From positions 1-64,000 of the forward strand of contig DVKB01000032.1 of assembly GCA_018716305.1 (NCBI GenBank): a stretch of DNA of 64,000 nucleotides, read 5' to 3'. The notes below the pieces were generated by a model. It had not been told where the DNA came from and did not search any database. It was given only the letters and a program-made list of their open reading frames with translations. This DNA comes from Candidatus Scatomonas merdigallinarum. Its GTDB lineage: Bacteria; Bacillota; Clostridia; Lachnospirales; Lachnospiraceae. The translations under genes and the position numbers were made by a program. Of this stretch, positions 51,571-59,752 are shown piece after piece. How positions within the stretch are numbered: the first letter of the stretch is position 1; the number at the start of each line of letters is the position of its first letter.

Positions 51571-51843
51571 CTAAAGATTTGAGGCATTTTCAAATCCTCC
51601 TTCCTGGGAAAACTCCATAATCAGGTGCGCCGTAGATCTTATAATCTCTTCAAACTTTTTTATCTCTTCTTCAGAAAAATGATATATATCTTCCCACCTG
51701 TATTGAGGCAGCCAGCATGTTGCATGTCTGAAACCATATTCTGCATCTGATCTTTCAATATAAACTTTTACCATTCCATCTTTTTGCATCTCGGAATATA
51801 CAATCTCTGTTTCATCCTCTAAAGTCATAAATGGATACATCAT
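51571..51843 (-). CDS. Hypothetical protein paired with DUF4160 (90 aa)
   Basis: This intact 90-aa acidic protein (MTLEDETEIVYSEMQKDG..., WLPQYRWEDIYHFSEEEIKK, FEEIIRSTAHLIMEFSQEGG) has GGAGG 9 nt before the ATG. I recall similar small proteins encoded immediately before DUF4160 genes, in an arrangement like a toxin-antitoxin pair; that role is not established. The gene is much more AT rich than its neighbours, which suggests transfer. Confidence 0.62.
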   Translation of the reverse strand: MMYPFMTLEDETEIVYSEMQKDGMVKVYIERSDAEYGFRHATCWLPQYRWEDIYHFSEEEIKKFEEIIRSTAHLIMEFSQEGGFENASNL

Positions 51844-51962
51844 AGCTATATTCCTCCTGCTTTTTCCAGATCTTCTGGTTCGCGTTTAAAATGTATAGTT
51901 AAAATTATCTTAAGTGAAATACCCGGGAAAGTCAATTTTCCCCGCCGGGAATCGGAAAAATC

Positions 51963-51991
51963 TTGATAGTTTTTTCAGTATATGTTACCAT
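51963..51991 (+). promoter_or_regulatory. Probable promoter of lysO with adjacent palindrome
   Basis: TTGATA (51963-51968), a 17-nt spacer and TACCAT (51986-51991). The inverted repeat ATACC-TAGC-GGTAT (51990-52003) overlaps the likely start point and could be an operator. Confidence 0.5.
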
Positions 51992-52060
51992 ACCTAGCGG
52001 TATCGAACAAAATTTCCGGCCGGACTTATCAAAGCCCCCGGCCGTTTTTCGGAGGACAGC

Positions 52061-52975
52061 ATGGTTACACTTGGTATTATGATTCTGGGCTTTCTGGCGG
52101 GGCGGATCTTCCCTGCCAGGCACAAAGGAAAAAATGAAAAGGTACAGCTCTTTTTTACTCTGCTGCTGATCTTCACCATGGGGGTGAGCTTGGGGCAGCG
52201 GGAGGGCTTTTTCTCAGAGCTGCTGGGGCTGGGTCTGCAAAGTTTCGTGTTTTTCCTGATCCCCACCCTGCTTTCCGTGGCGGTGGTCTTTCCCCTGAGC
52301 CGGCATTTTATGAAGGGATCCGGCGGACAGACGGAACCGGACATGACGGGAGAGACCCCGGAAGCCCCATCGAAAGGAGACCCCATGGTGTTCCTGGCCC
52401 TGGGATCCCTGATCCTGGGAATCCTCTTCGGATCCAGGCCGGCCCTTGCAAAGATCCTCTCCCCTCTGACCCTTCACTCAGACTGGCTGCTGTATCTTTT
52501 GATGTTTTCCGTGGGCATCAGCGTAGGGCTGCACCGGGGGCTGCTGTCCCAGCTCCGGAGAAATCTGCTGAAGACCCTGATCGTTCCTGTTGGCATCATC
52601 CTGGGCTCCCTGGCGGGAGGCATTGTCTGCGGCATGCTGCTGCACTTCCCCCTGAACCAGTCGGTGTCCATTGCCGGGGGCATGGGCTGGTACAGCCTGG
52701 CTGGTGTCACCATCGGCAATCTGGCGGGAGCCAGCCTGGGCAGCATCGCCTTCCTCAGCAATCTCATGCGGGAGATCGGAGCCTTCTTTATGATCCCCTT
52801 CCTCTCCCGGCACTGCAACGCCTACACCTGCATCGCCCCGGCGGCGGCCACCAGCGAGGACACTACCCTGCCCATGCTGATCCGCTACACCAACGAGGAG
52901 ACCGTGGTATTTGCCGTTCTCAACGGCATCATCTGCTCCGCGGTGGTGCCGGTGATTATCTCGTTCTGCTATTGA
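52061..52975 (+). CDS. lysO: LysO-family lysine exporter (DUF340)
   Basis: This 304-aa membrane protein has about eight hydrophobic segments and matches LysO. The start is MILGFLAGRIFPARHKGKNE, followed by LLIFTMGVSLGQREGFFSEL, a central soluble loop (about 90-110), and GGMGWYSLAGVTIGNLAGA. In E. coli LysO exports lysine and confers resistance to its analogue. GGAGGACAGC precedes the ATG. It is a single-gene unit here. Confidence 0.88.
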   Translation: MVTLGIMILGFLAGRIFPARHKGKNEKVQLFFTLLLIFTMGVSLGQREGFFSELLGLGLQSFVFFLIPTLLSVAVVFPLSRHFMKGSGGQTEPDMTGETPEAPSKGDPMVFLALGSLILGILFGSRPALAKILSPLTLHSDWLLYLLMFSVGISVGLHRGLLSQLRRNLLKTLIVPVGIILGSLAGGIVCGMLLHFPLNQSVSIAGGMGWYSLAGVTIGNLAGASLGSIAFLSNLMREIGAFFMIPFLSRHCNAYTCIAPAAATSEDTTLPMLIRYTNEETVVFAVLNGIICSAVVPVIISFCY

Positions 52976-52986
52976 GCATAAAATTT

Positions 52987-53024
52987 CCGGGCAGCCGCAG
53001 GAAATATCACCTGCGGCTGCCCGG
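52987..53024. terminator. Hairpin between convergent lysO and ABC-F gene
   Basis: CCGGGCAGCCGCAGG pairs perfectly with CCTGCGGCTGCCCGG around an 8-nt loop. Short A/T stretches on both sides suit bidirectional termination. Confidence 0.75.
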
Positions 53025-53057
53025 AGTTTCTCTGCATGGGCCATCCTGCGCATTTCC

Positions 53058-54533
53058 CTATTCAGCCGCCAATGATATGCTTCTTGTTGCAATATTGGTT
53101 CTGAAGGCAAGATCATGTTCTACAAAGATCATGGTTGGAGAAAATTTCTTTATCAGATCTTCTATTTGTATCCGAGTATAAATATCAATATAATTAAGAG
53201 GTTCATCCCACACATAAAGATGCGCTTTCTCACAGAGACTTTTCGCCAGCAGCACCTTTTTCTTCTGTCCGGCTGAAAAATCCTCCATTTTCTTTTCAAA
53301 CTGCGTACGTGAAAAATCCATTTTCCGCAAGACTGCCTTAAACAAGGTTTCTTCTATATGGTTGATTTCTGCGAACTCTGCTAAAGAACCCTTCAGCATG
53401 GATGTATCCTGGGGCACATAGGACAGTATGAGCCCTGAACCAACCGTAATCGTACCGCGGTGCCCTACGGGCTGCCCCATCAGCAGCTTTAGCAGGCTGC
53501 TTTTTCCGGAACCGTTTTTCCCGTCAAGAGCAATGCGTTCTCCCTGCCTTATTTCAAATGAAATCCTTTGACAGACTTCCCTGCCCCCGGAAATCGGCGC
53601 AGCCTCAGAAAAAGCCGCCAGGGTATCCGAAAAATAAGACAGCGGAACCATCTTCAGTTCTTCTATGGTCTCCAGATTTTTGAGGAGCCGTGACTTCTCC
53701 TTGACCGCCCGCTGCTGCCGCGCTTCCATCGCCTTTGAACGTTTCATCATCTTCGCTGACTTGTGGCCGATATACCCCCGATCCACCGGACCATTTCCTT
53801 TTTTTGACATTTCTATCCGCTCCGACCAGGCAGAAGTCCGCTGCGCAGCCTTTTTCATCGCATCAATGTCTTTTTTTAATTTCTGGTTTTGAGCAAGTTC
53901 AGATTCTTGCTGTCGCTGGAAGTTGGTGAACCAGGTGGTAAAATTCCCGCTCTGCACATCTATATCCCTTCGATTGATGGATAGAATATGGTCCGCACAG
54001 CCATCTAAAAAGCAGCGGTCATGGGATACTAAAATAAAACCTTTTTTCCGTTTCAGGTATGCCGCAACGGTTTGTCTGGCTTTCATATCCAAATGGTTTG
54101 TGGGCTCATCGATCAGTAAAAAATGTCCGTCATTCAAAAAAAGCGCCGCCAGCAGCACCTTCGTCTGCTCCCCATTGGAAAGGGTAAAAAACGGTCTCCC
54201 AAGCACCTCTTCACGGACTTCCAGATAGGATAGTTCTCTCAGCAGTTCCCAATCTTCCGCCGACGGACATATTTCAGAAAGTATCTCTTTCGTCGGCCGG
54301 TTTTTATCACAGATCCCATAGGGAAAGTAATCAAATTGCACCGAAGCCTGTATCTTTCCCTGATATTCATACCTCCCAAGCAGAAGATTCAAAAAAGTTG
54401 TTTTTCCCCTGCCATTTCTTCCAACAAGCCCCAGTTTCCAGTCTGTATCAATCTGAAAATTAACATTTTCAAAAATAGGATCATAACTGGATGGATAGGA
54501 AAATGTCAGGTTCTCTACCCGAATCATTGACAT
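53058..54533 (-). CDS. Lsa-type ABC-F ribosomal protection protein
   Basis: This 491-aa protein has two ABC domains and no membrane part. Domain 1 has GRNGRGKTTFLNLL, LSNGEQTKVLLA and LLIDEPTNHLD. Domain 2 has GKNGSGKSSLLKLL, FSAGQKKKVLLA and VWDEPLNYID. Between them is a charged, helical linker (about 205-300), the part that reaches the peptidyl-transferase centre. The start MSMIRVENLTFSYPSSYD is very close to Lsa proteins, which confer lincosamide, streptogramin A and pleuromutilin resistance. Whether this one does is untested. It adjoins a transposase remnant and has lower GC. Confidence 0.85.
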   Translation of the reverse strand: MSMIRVENLTFSYPSSYDPIFENVNFQIDTDWKLGLVGRNGRGKTTFLNLLLGRYEYQGKIQASVQFDYFPYGICDKNRPTKEILSEICPSAEDWELLRELSYLEVREEVLGRPFFTLSNGEQTKVLLAALFLNDGHFLLIDEPTNHLDMKARQTVAAYLKRKKGFILVSHDRCFLDGCADHILSINRRDIDVQSGNFTTWFTNFQRQQESELAQNQKLKKDIDAMKKAAQRTSAWSERIEMSKKGNGPVDRGYIGHKSAKMMKRSKAMEARQQRAVKEKSRLLKNLETIEELKMVPLSYFSDTLAAFSEAAPISGGREVCQRISFEIRQGERIALDGKNGSGKSSLLKLLMGQPVGHRGTITVGSGLILSYVPQDTSMLKGSLAEFAEINHIEETLFKAVLRKMDFSRTQFEKKMEDFSAGQKKKVLLAKSLCEKAHLYVWDEPLNYIDIYTRIQIEDLIKKFSPTMIFVEHDLAFRTNIATRSISLAAE

Positions 54534-54617
54534 ATGGAAAACCTCCTTCCTGTGTATTCACCAGGTAAAATGCGGCAAGAGGGCATGAAGCATGGATTGC
54601 TTCGCCCTTCCTGCGGC

Positions 54618-55402
54618 AAAGAGAACAAATCCGAACTCTTTACTCCTGGTTTTATCTGTGTCCTTCATACTTTTGGCAGGGACTTGAAATGTAACCCACA
54701 TATCCATTGTCTCGTTTCTGAAGGCGGGATTGGGAATTCTCTTCGCTGGCGTCATAAAAAACACTTCAACTACAAACTCTTACGTGACTCCTTTCAGACC
54801 GCACTTTTAAACGAATTGCATTCCAGGATCGGCGATTCTTTTAAAAAGCTTAAGGCTTCTGTCTATGCCGACCAAAAAATGGATTTTATGTCCGGGCCAT
54901 GCCCAATAAATGTAATCCTTCTCAAGTAATCAAGTACATTGGCCGTTACCTTGGCAGGCCGGTCACTGCCACTTCACGTATTGACTCTTATGACGGCGAA
55001 TTGGTTACCTTCCATTACAACCGTCACGAAGACGAGAAACTGGTCACCAAAACCATTCCGGTTCTTGATTTCATGGCCCGGCTCACCCAGCATATCCCGG
55101 AAAAACATTTCAAAATGATCCGTTATTATGGGATTTATGCCAGGCATCGTAAATCTGACAGATATCTTCACAGGGCTATCTCAAGGGAAAAGCATAAAAT
55201 ATTTCTTTCTTTTAACCGTTGGCGGGATTCCATCCTGCTTTCCTTCGGATATGACCCTTTAAAATGTCCTTCCTGCGGTACGCCCATGCTGTTTCTTGAA
55301 TTATATTTCAACCACAAACCCGTTCCTTTGCATGAATTATATGAAAGGGCCATGCGAAAGCACCGGTGCCGGTCCCCTGCCTCTTTTTCTTCTCTTCCAT
55401 AG
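54618..55402 (+). pseudogene. IS91-like (Y2-type) transposase remnant, 5'-truncated and frameshifted
   Basis: The first frame (to about 54885) encodes TPGFICVLHTFGRDLKCNPH, the HUH-type metal-site region. The second frame (from about 54875) encodes NKCNPSQVIKYIGRYLGRPV, the Y-containing stretch, and a later CPSCGTPMLF zinc knuckle. The switch occurs in a run of six A at about 54880; seven would restore one frame. The N-terminal zinc-binding domain is absent. Confidence 0.82.
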
Positions 55403-55457
55403 TCTCCTGCTGCATGGTACAATCAAGGTATCTGATACAGAAACGGAGGCGGTCAAT

Positions 55458-55652
55458 ATGAAACGAGTCACTGAGGCAGAACTTGCAAAGGAACTTCGGG
55501 AACAGTATATGAAAAATCCTCCAGAAGGCATGACCTCTGATGAGGTCCGCGACATGAGTGATGACGACCTTTTGGACATGGATTATTTCTTACACGAATT
55601 TGATGATCTGGATGATGACGATTTCGGTGAGGAAGGTTTTTACATCTTCTGA
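55458..55652 (+). CDS. Small acidic protein downstream of the transposase (64 aa)
   Basis: ATG at 55458 follows GGAGGCGG. The protein starts KRVTEAELAKELREQYMKN and ends in a very acidic Asp/Glu-rich tail (DDLLDMDYF... GEEGFYIF). I recall similar small ORFs behind IS91-like transposases in Lachnospiraceae, but no function is known. It is followed by a terminator. Confidence 0.6.
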   Translation: MKRVTEAELAKELREQYMKNPPEGMTSDEVRDMSDDDLLDMDYFLHEFDDLDDDDFGEEGFYIF

Positions 55653-55675
55653 CCCTGAACCGTCTAATTGCCATG

Positions 55676-55701
55676 CCCGCTTTTCAGCGGGTTTTCTTTT
55701 T
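55676..55701 (+). terminator. Terminator after the small acidic ORF
   Basis: CCCGC-TTTTCA-GCGGG followed by TTTTCTTTTT. Confidence 0.8.
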
Positions 55702-56064
55702 CTCAAATTTCCTCAATCACACATTTTCCTATAAAGTAAAATAAGAGCTGCAAGAAAGCCATTTCCTGCAGCTCTTCCCAACCTATATAAACGCATATCT
55801 TCAAAAACGACATACTTCCAATAGGATGATTAGGAGAATAGACTTTTAACTTTCCTGCAAAGGGCGCAATACTGCCATCAAACCGCAGTACAATGCATAT
55901 TCCGTTTTATTTGCAGGAAAGGTTAATCATCTTTTCACCCCTTTTACTTTCTATTTTTTCTGAAGCCGAGTATATCACAAACATACGCCGAAGTCAAACA
56001 GCCGCCTCTTTGGGACTGCCGCATGTGAAAGAAATTCTCTCGGATTTTCGGCCCCTTCTTTTTT
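55702..56064. other. Gene-free end of the IS91-like remnant
   Basis: No supported gene. A perfect inverted repeat AAGAGCTGCA / TGCAGCTCTT (55743-55776) may be the terminal hairpin of the element or a minus-strand terminator. The rest is AT rich and ends where thiE stops. Confidence 0.45.
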
Positions 56065-56646
56065 CTACAGCCTCATCATCTCCGACATGATGCAGGCGCC
56101 CGCCGCCCCGCAGGATTGGATTTCCCGGATCTGGGCCTGAGACCGGCGGATGCCGCCGATGGCGTACACCGGCACGGTTCCCGCCAGTCGGCAGATCTCT
56201 CTTAAAAATTCCAGGCCTCTGGGAGGCAGTCCCGCCTTGCACTGGCTTTCGTAAATGTGGCCGGCAAACAGCCAGGCAGCCCCCGCCTCCAGAGCCTGAC
56301 GGGCCTGTTCCGGGGAATGCACGGAAGTGCCGATGCCGGCGAAGGCAGCCTTTTCCTCCGCCGAAAGGGACAGGAGTTTTTTCAGGGGAAGGTGGATCCG
56401 CTTCACGCCCAGCTCCCGGGCGGCGCCGGTAAAATTGTGAAGGATACAGTCCACCTGGTATTCCCCGCAGATCTCCAGCACCTGCTCTGCCAGCTCCCGG
56501 TAGGCCTGGGGCATCAGATCTTTTTCCCGGAGGACCAGGGCTTTTGGGCGGCAGCCGCAGACCCGGCGGATCTGTTCCGGGAAGGGCCGGGTGCAGAGCT
56601 TCCGGTCTGTGACGGCCAGAACCTTCTCATACATAGACATAGTCAT
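56065..56646 (-). CDS. thiE: Thiamine phosphate synthase (ThiE/TenI type)
   Basis: This 193-aa TIM-barrel protein would join the thiazole and pyrimidine phosphates. Visible segments are AVTDRKLC, LREKDLMPQAYRELAEQVLE, RIHLPLKKLL, IGTSVHSPEQARQALEAGA, AGHIYESQCKAG and VYAIGGI. The HMP-binding segments are somewhat short, so a TenI-like role is possible. Its start overlaps the end of thiH by 20 nt. Last gene of the thi operon. Confidence 0.82.
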   Translation of the reverse strand: MTMSMYEKVLAVTDRKLCTRPFPEQIRRVCGCRPKALVLREKDLMPQAYRELAEQVLEICGEYQVDCILHNFTGAARELGVKRIHLPLKKLLSLSAEEKAAFAGIGTSVHSPEQARQALEAGAAWLFAGHIYESQCKAGLPPRGLEFLREICRLAGTVPVYAIGGIRRSQAQIREIQSCGAAGACIMSEMMRL

Positions 56647-57841
56647 TCATCACCGGCTGCTGGCCCAGGTTTTCCAGATCCCGGTACACTTCCTCTACCG
56701 TGCGGCTGTCGGAGATCTCAAACTGCTCGTCTCCCTGATCTTCCATTTCCGCCGCATGGCTGCCTACCCCGGTGCTGACTCCCGCGGAGATCTTGGTGGC
56801 GGCGATGCAGGCCAGGTTGTCCCGGACCCGGGCGCACTCTCTGGTAGACACGGTGATCCCCGCAAAGGGCAGCAGCAGACGGTAGGCGGTGACTACCTGC
56901 AGCAGCTGGGCCTCATGGACGTCCATGGGGTTGATCTTGTCGTTGTTGATAATGGGACGGAGCCGGGGGCAGGAAAAGGCGATCTCCGCATGGGGATACT
57001 TCCGCTGCAGCAGCCAGGCGTGGATGCCGGTGGCATAGGCGTCTTTCCGGAAATCCGAAAGTCCCAGCAGGGCGCCGAAGCCTACTCCCCGCATGCCGCC
57101 CTTCAGGGCCCGCTCCTGGGCGTTGATCCGGTAGGGGAAGATCCGCTTGTGGCCGGCCAGGTGCAGGGTCTCGTACTTGTCGGAATCGTAGGTTTCCTGG
57201 AACACGGTGACGTAATCGGCTCCGCACTCATGCAGGTAACGGTATTCATCGGAATTCATGGGGTAGACTTCCAGTCCGATGACCTTGAAATACTTTCTGG
57301 CAATCTGACAGGCTTTTCCGATGTACTCCACGGTGGATTTTTTCCGGCTCTCTCCCGTCAGGATCAGGATCTCCTGCAGGCCGGTCTTCGCAATGGCCTG
57401 CATTTCCTCCTCGATCTCCGCCTCGTTGAGCTGGGCCCGGCGGATCTTGTTGTGGCAGTTGAACCCGCAGTAAATGCAGTAATTTTCGCAGTAGTTGGCA
57501 ATGTACAGCGGCGTAAACAGATACACGGAATTGCCGAAGTGGCGGCGGGTCTCCTCCTGGGCCTTCTGCGCCATCTCCTCCAGGAAAGGCAGAGCCGCCG
57601 GGGAAAGCAGGGCGGCAAATTCCTCCGGCCCCCGGTTTTCCTTTTCCAGGGCCCGGCGCACATCCTGCTCCGTGTACCGGTGGTAATCGTAGGCGTTCAT
57701 CATGGAGACCACCTGGTCCATTACGTCGGAATCCAGCGCCTCCATATCCGGCAGATATTTCATGTGATCGATGCGGTTCTCCTTCAGATGCTCCCGGACC
57801 TCATCGCTCATAATGCTTTCATTTACAAAGGTATCCTTCAT
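56627..57841 (-). CDS. thiH: 2-iminoacetate synthase ThiH (tyrosine lyase)
   Basis: This radical SAM enzyme cleaves tyrosine to dehydroglycine for thiazole synthesis, the anaerobic alternative to ThiO. It has 404 aa. The cluster motif is CENYCIYCGFNCHNKIRR near residue 110, followed by EILILTGESRKKS and CPRLRPI. The ATG at 57841 follows GGAGTGACAG. It lies between thiG and thiE. Confidence 0.94.
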   Translation of the reverse strand: MKDTFVNESIMSDEVREHLKENRIDHMKYLPDMEALDSDVMDQVVSMMNAYDYHRYTEQDVRRALEKENRGPEEFAALLSPAALPFLEEMAQKAQEETRRHFGNSVYLFTPLYIANYCENYCIYCGFNCHNKIRRAQLNEAEIEEEMQAIAKTGLQEILILTGESRKKSTVEYIGKACQIARKYFKVIGLEVYPMNSDEYRYLHECGADYVTVFQETYDSDKYETLHLAGHKRIFPYRINAQERALKGGMRGVGFGALLGLSDFRKDAYATGIHAWLLQRKYPHAEIAFSCPRLRPIINNDKINPMDVHEAQLLQVVTAYRLLLPFAGITVSTRECARVRDNLACIAATKISAGVSTGVGSHAAEMEDQGDEQFEISDSRTVEEVYRDLENLGQQPVMNDYVYV

Positions 57842-57854
57842 CTTCTGTCACTCC

Positions 57855-58634
57855 TTACTCTCTCAGAAATCCTGTCAGCGGGGAGGAGGCGCTGGCTCCT
57901 TTTTCCCTCACCCGGCCCATGCCGGAAAGATAGGCGGTGCGTCCCGCCTCAATGGCCTTCTTAAAGGCTTCCGCCATGGCGGGCACATCCCCGGCGGTGG
58001 CGATGGCGGTGTTGGCCATGACTGCGGCGGCTCCCATCTCCATGGCCTCGCAGGCCTGGGAGGGACGCCCGATGCCGGCGTCTACAATAATAGGCAGGTC
58101 GATCTCGTCAATGAGGATCTGAATAAACTCTTTGGTACAGATCCCCTTGTTGGAGCCGATGGGAGCTCCCAGGGGCATGATGCAGGCGGCGCCGGCGTTG
58201 GCCATATCTCTGGCCGCGTTGAGATCCGGGTACATGTAGGGCATAACCACAAAGCCCTCTTTGGCCAGGATCTCTGTGGCCTTGGCGGTTTCATAGTTAT
58301 CCGGCAGCAGATATTTGCTGTCCCGGATCACCTCGATCTTTACAAAATCCGTGCCGCAGACCTCCCTGGCCAGCCGGGCGATGCGCACAGCCTCGTCGGC
58401 GTTCCGGGCTCCGGAGGTGTTGGGCAGCAGGGTCACTCCTTCCGGAATGTAGTCCAGGATATTGGCCATGCCTCCCTCATTGGCCCGGCGCAGGGCCAGG
58501 GTGATGATCTGGGCTCCGGCGTGCTCCACCGCCGCCCGGATGAGATCCAGGGAATATTTGCCGGATCCCAGGATAAAACGGGAGGTAAACTCGTGGTCTC
58601 CCAGTTTCCAGGTGTCTTTTATCTTCTCGCTCAT
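57855..58634 (-). CDS. thiG: Thiazole synthase ThiG
   Basis: ThiG joins deoxyxylulose phosphate, dehydroglycine and ThiS-thiocarboxylate into the thiazole ring. It has 259 aa: [12 protein letters not shown], the Schiff-base lysine in [34 protein letters not shown] and [18 protein letters not shown]. It follows thiF by 57 nt. Confidence 0.95.
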   Translation of the reverse strand: MSEKIKDTWKLGDHEFTSRFILGSGKYSLDLIRAAVEHAGAQIITLALRRANEGGMANILDYIPEGVTLLPNTSGARNADEAVRIARLAREVCGTDFVKIEVIRDSKYLLPDNYETAKATEILAKEGFVVMPYMYPDLNAARDMANAGAACIMPLGAPIGSNKGICTKEFIQILIDEIDLPIIVDAGIGRPSQACEAMEMGAAAVMANTAIATAGDVPAMAEAFKKAIEAGRTAYLSGMGRVREKGASASSPLTGFLRE

Positions 58635-58691
58635 AGTCTTTTCCTCTCTTTTCTTACTTTCTTATCAACGCTCCAATGGCGTCTTTCCTCT

Positions 58692-59333
58692 TCAGCAGGG
58701 TTCCTTCCCCAGGATCAGGCTCACCGCCGCGTTGGCCTCATGGGCCGCGCAGAGGGCCACCCGGGGAGCCATCAGCCCCGTGCCCGGCAGGGATTCGCTT
58801 TCCCCGTCCCCGCAGAGATAAAAATTCCCGGCGATCTTCCGGGTTCGGATCCGGTTGCTGTCCCCGAATCCCGCCATGCCGGAAGCCGCGATCAGCTTTT
58901 TCTCAGGAAAATGCTCCAGGATCCCGTTCACCAGCAGGGCCTTCTGCTCCGCCCGGTCAAAGGCTTCGCAGATGATCTCATCTTCCTCGAAAAGCTGCCG
59001 CAGATTTTCTTCGTCCACCTTTACGCAGTCCGCGGTGATCTGAAGGTAGGGATTCAGCTCCAGCAGCTCCTGCCGCAGGGCTTCCGTCTTGTACATACCC
59101 AGGTGGCAGAGCCGGTACTGCTGCCGGTTCAGGTTGGAAAGGTCCACCCGGTCAAAATCAATGAGATGCAGGTGTCCCACTCCGATCCGTGCCAGAAAAA
59201 AGGCGATGTGGGAACCCAGGCCCCCCAGGCCCGCCACCGCCGTCCGGGCGGCGGAAAGCTTTTTCTGCACCGCTTCCGTGTGGCGGAGACAGAGGGCTTC
59301 CCGGATCTGTTCCTCTGTGATCTGTTCTTTCAT
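58692..59333 (-). CDS. thiF: Sulfur carrier protein ThiS adenylyltransferase ThiF
   Basis: This 213-aa E1-like enzyme adenylates the C-terminus of ThiS. The nucleotide site reads VAGLGGLGSHIAFFLARIG, followed by LIDFDRVDLSNLNRQQY. The zinc-binding cysteine pairs of longer MoeB/ThiF proteins are not evident, which fits the short clostridial form. It starts 2 nt after the thiS stop. Confidence 0.9.
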   Translation of the reverse strand: MKEQITEEQIREALCLRHTEAVQKKLSAARTAVAGLGGLGSHIAFFLARIGVGHLHLIDFDRVDLSNLNRQQYRLCHLGMYKTEALRQELLELNPYLQITADCVKVDEENLRQLFEEDEIICEAFDRAEQKALLVNGILEHFPEKKLIAASGMAGFGDSNRIRTRKIAGNFYLCGDGESESLPGTGLMAPRVALCAAHEANAAVSLILGKEPC

Positions 59334-59335
59334 GC

Positions 59336-59536
59336 TCAGCCTCCTCCCACAAAGCTTACCACCTCCAGCACATCCCCGTCCCGCAGGATGGTCTCTTCAT
59401 ACTTGCTCTTGGGGACGATCTCCCCGTTTAATTCCACAGCGATCCTCTGCCGCTGAAACTGATTTTCTTCCAGAAACGCTCCCAGAGCTTTTCCCTGGGG
59501 AAGGTCTCTCTCCTGTCCGTTTGCCCGGATCTTCAA
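59336..59536 (-). CDS. thiS: Sulfur carrier protein ThiS
   Basis: This 66-aa ubiquitin-like protein carries thiocarboxylate sulfur on its C-terminal glycine; here it ends in VVSFVGGG. The start is TTG at 59536 (protein [18 protein letters not shown] after the initiator), with AGGAGG 8 nt upstream. The frame stays open to 59596 but that part is not ThiS-like. The TTG overlaps the TGA stop of an upstream ORF, so its translation is probably coupled to it. Confidence 0.9.
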   Translation of the reverse strand: MKIRANGQERDLPQGKALGAFLEENQFQRQRIAVELNGEIVPKSKYEETILRDGDVLEVVSFVGGG

Positions 59537-59631
59537 AGCCGGCACCTCCTTTCCTGTTGCTGCAGGATTCTCTGACCGGTGAAAAAAGGAGTCCACAAAG
59601 AAACTACACCCGCGGTGGTGTACCCCTTCAT
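59533..59631 (-). CDS. Upstream leader ORF of the thi operon (32 aa)
   Basis: ATG at 59631 follows AGGAG with only a 3-nt spacer. The peptide begins [15 protein letters not shown] and ends in RRCRL, with no resemblance to a known protein. Its TGA stop overlaps the TTG start of thiS (TTGA), the classic arrangement of coupled translation. The whole terminator-like hairpin at 59582-59639 lies within its first half. Alternatively the ORF is chance and the RNA structure is what matters; coding has not been tested. Confidence 0.5.
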   Translation of the reverse strand: MKGYTTAGVVSLWTPFFTGQRILQQQERRCRL

Positions 59632-59639
59632 GAACTCCT
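59582..59639 (-). terminator. Attenuator hairpin in the thi leader
   Basis: On the minus strand AGGAGTTCATGAAG pairs with CTTTGTGGACTCCT (some G-U pairs). An inner stem TACACC/GGTGTA lies above it, and six T follow at once. This is a full intrinsic terminator shape between the promoter and thiS. Its 5' arm covers the ribosome binding site and start codon of the leader ORF. Confidence 0.72.
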
Positions 59640-59680
59640 GTTCACTCTCATTCTTTCACATATTCGATTGCAGCGAATCC

Positions 59681-59709
59681 AGTATAAAACAATCTTCTGG
59701 CTCTGTCAA
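59681..59709 (-). promoter_or_regulatory. Sigma-A promoter of the thiSFGHE operon
   Basis: TTGACA (59704-59709), a 17-nt spacer and TATACT (59681-59686). The leader begins about 45 nt before the upstream ORF and opens with a small hairpin ATTCG-N7-CGAAT. No TPP-riboswitch (THI-box) motif such as CTGAGA was found. Confidence 0.87.
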
Positions 59710-59752
59710 TATTTATGAGACAAGCATGACTTTACGGCCCGCAAAATCCTGT

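Noticed and set aside
55743-55776. CRISPR or satellite repeat near the transposase remnant
   Set aside because: It is a single inverted repeat, not a spaced array.
59560-59720. TPP riboswitch before thiS
   Set aside because: No CTGAGA or other THI-box element is visible on the minus strand; the leader is too short and instead holds the upstream ORF and hairpin.
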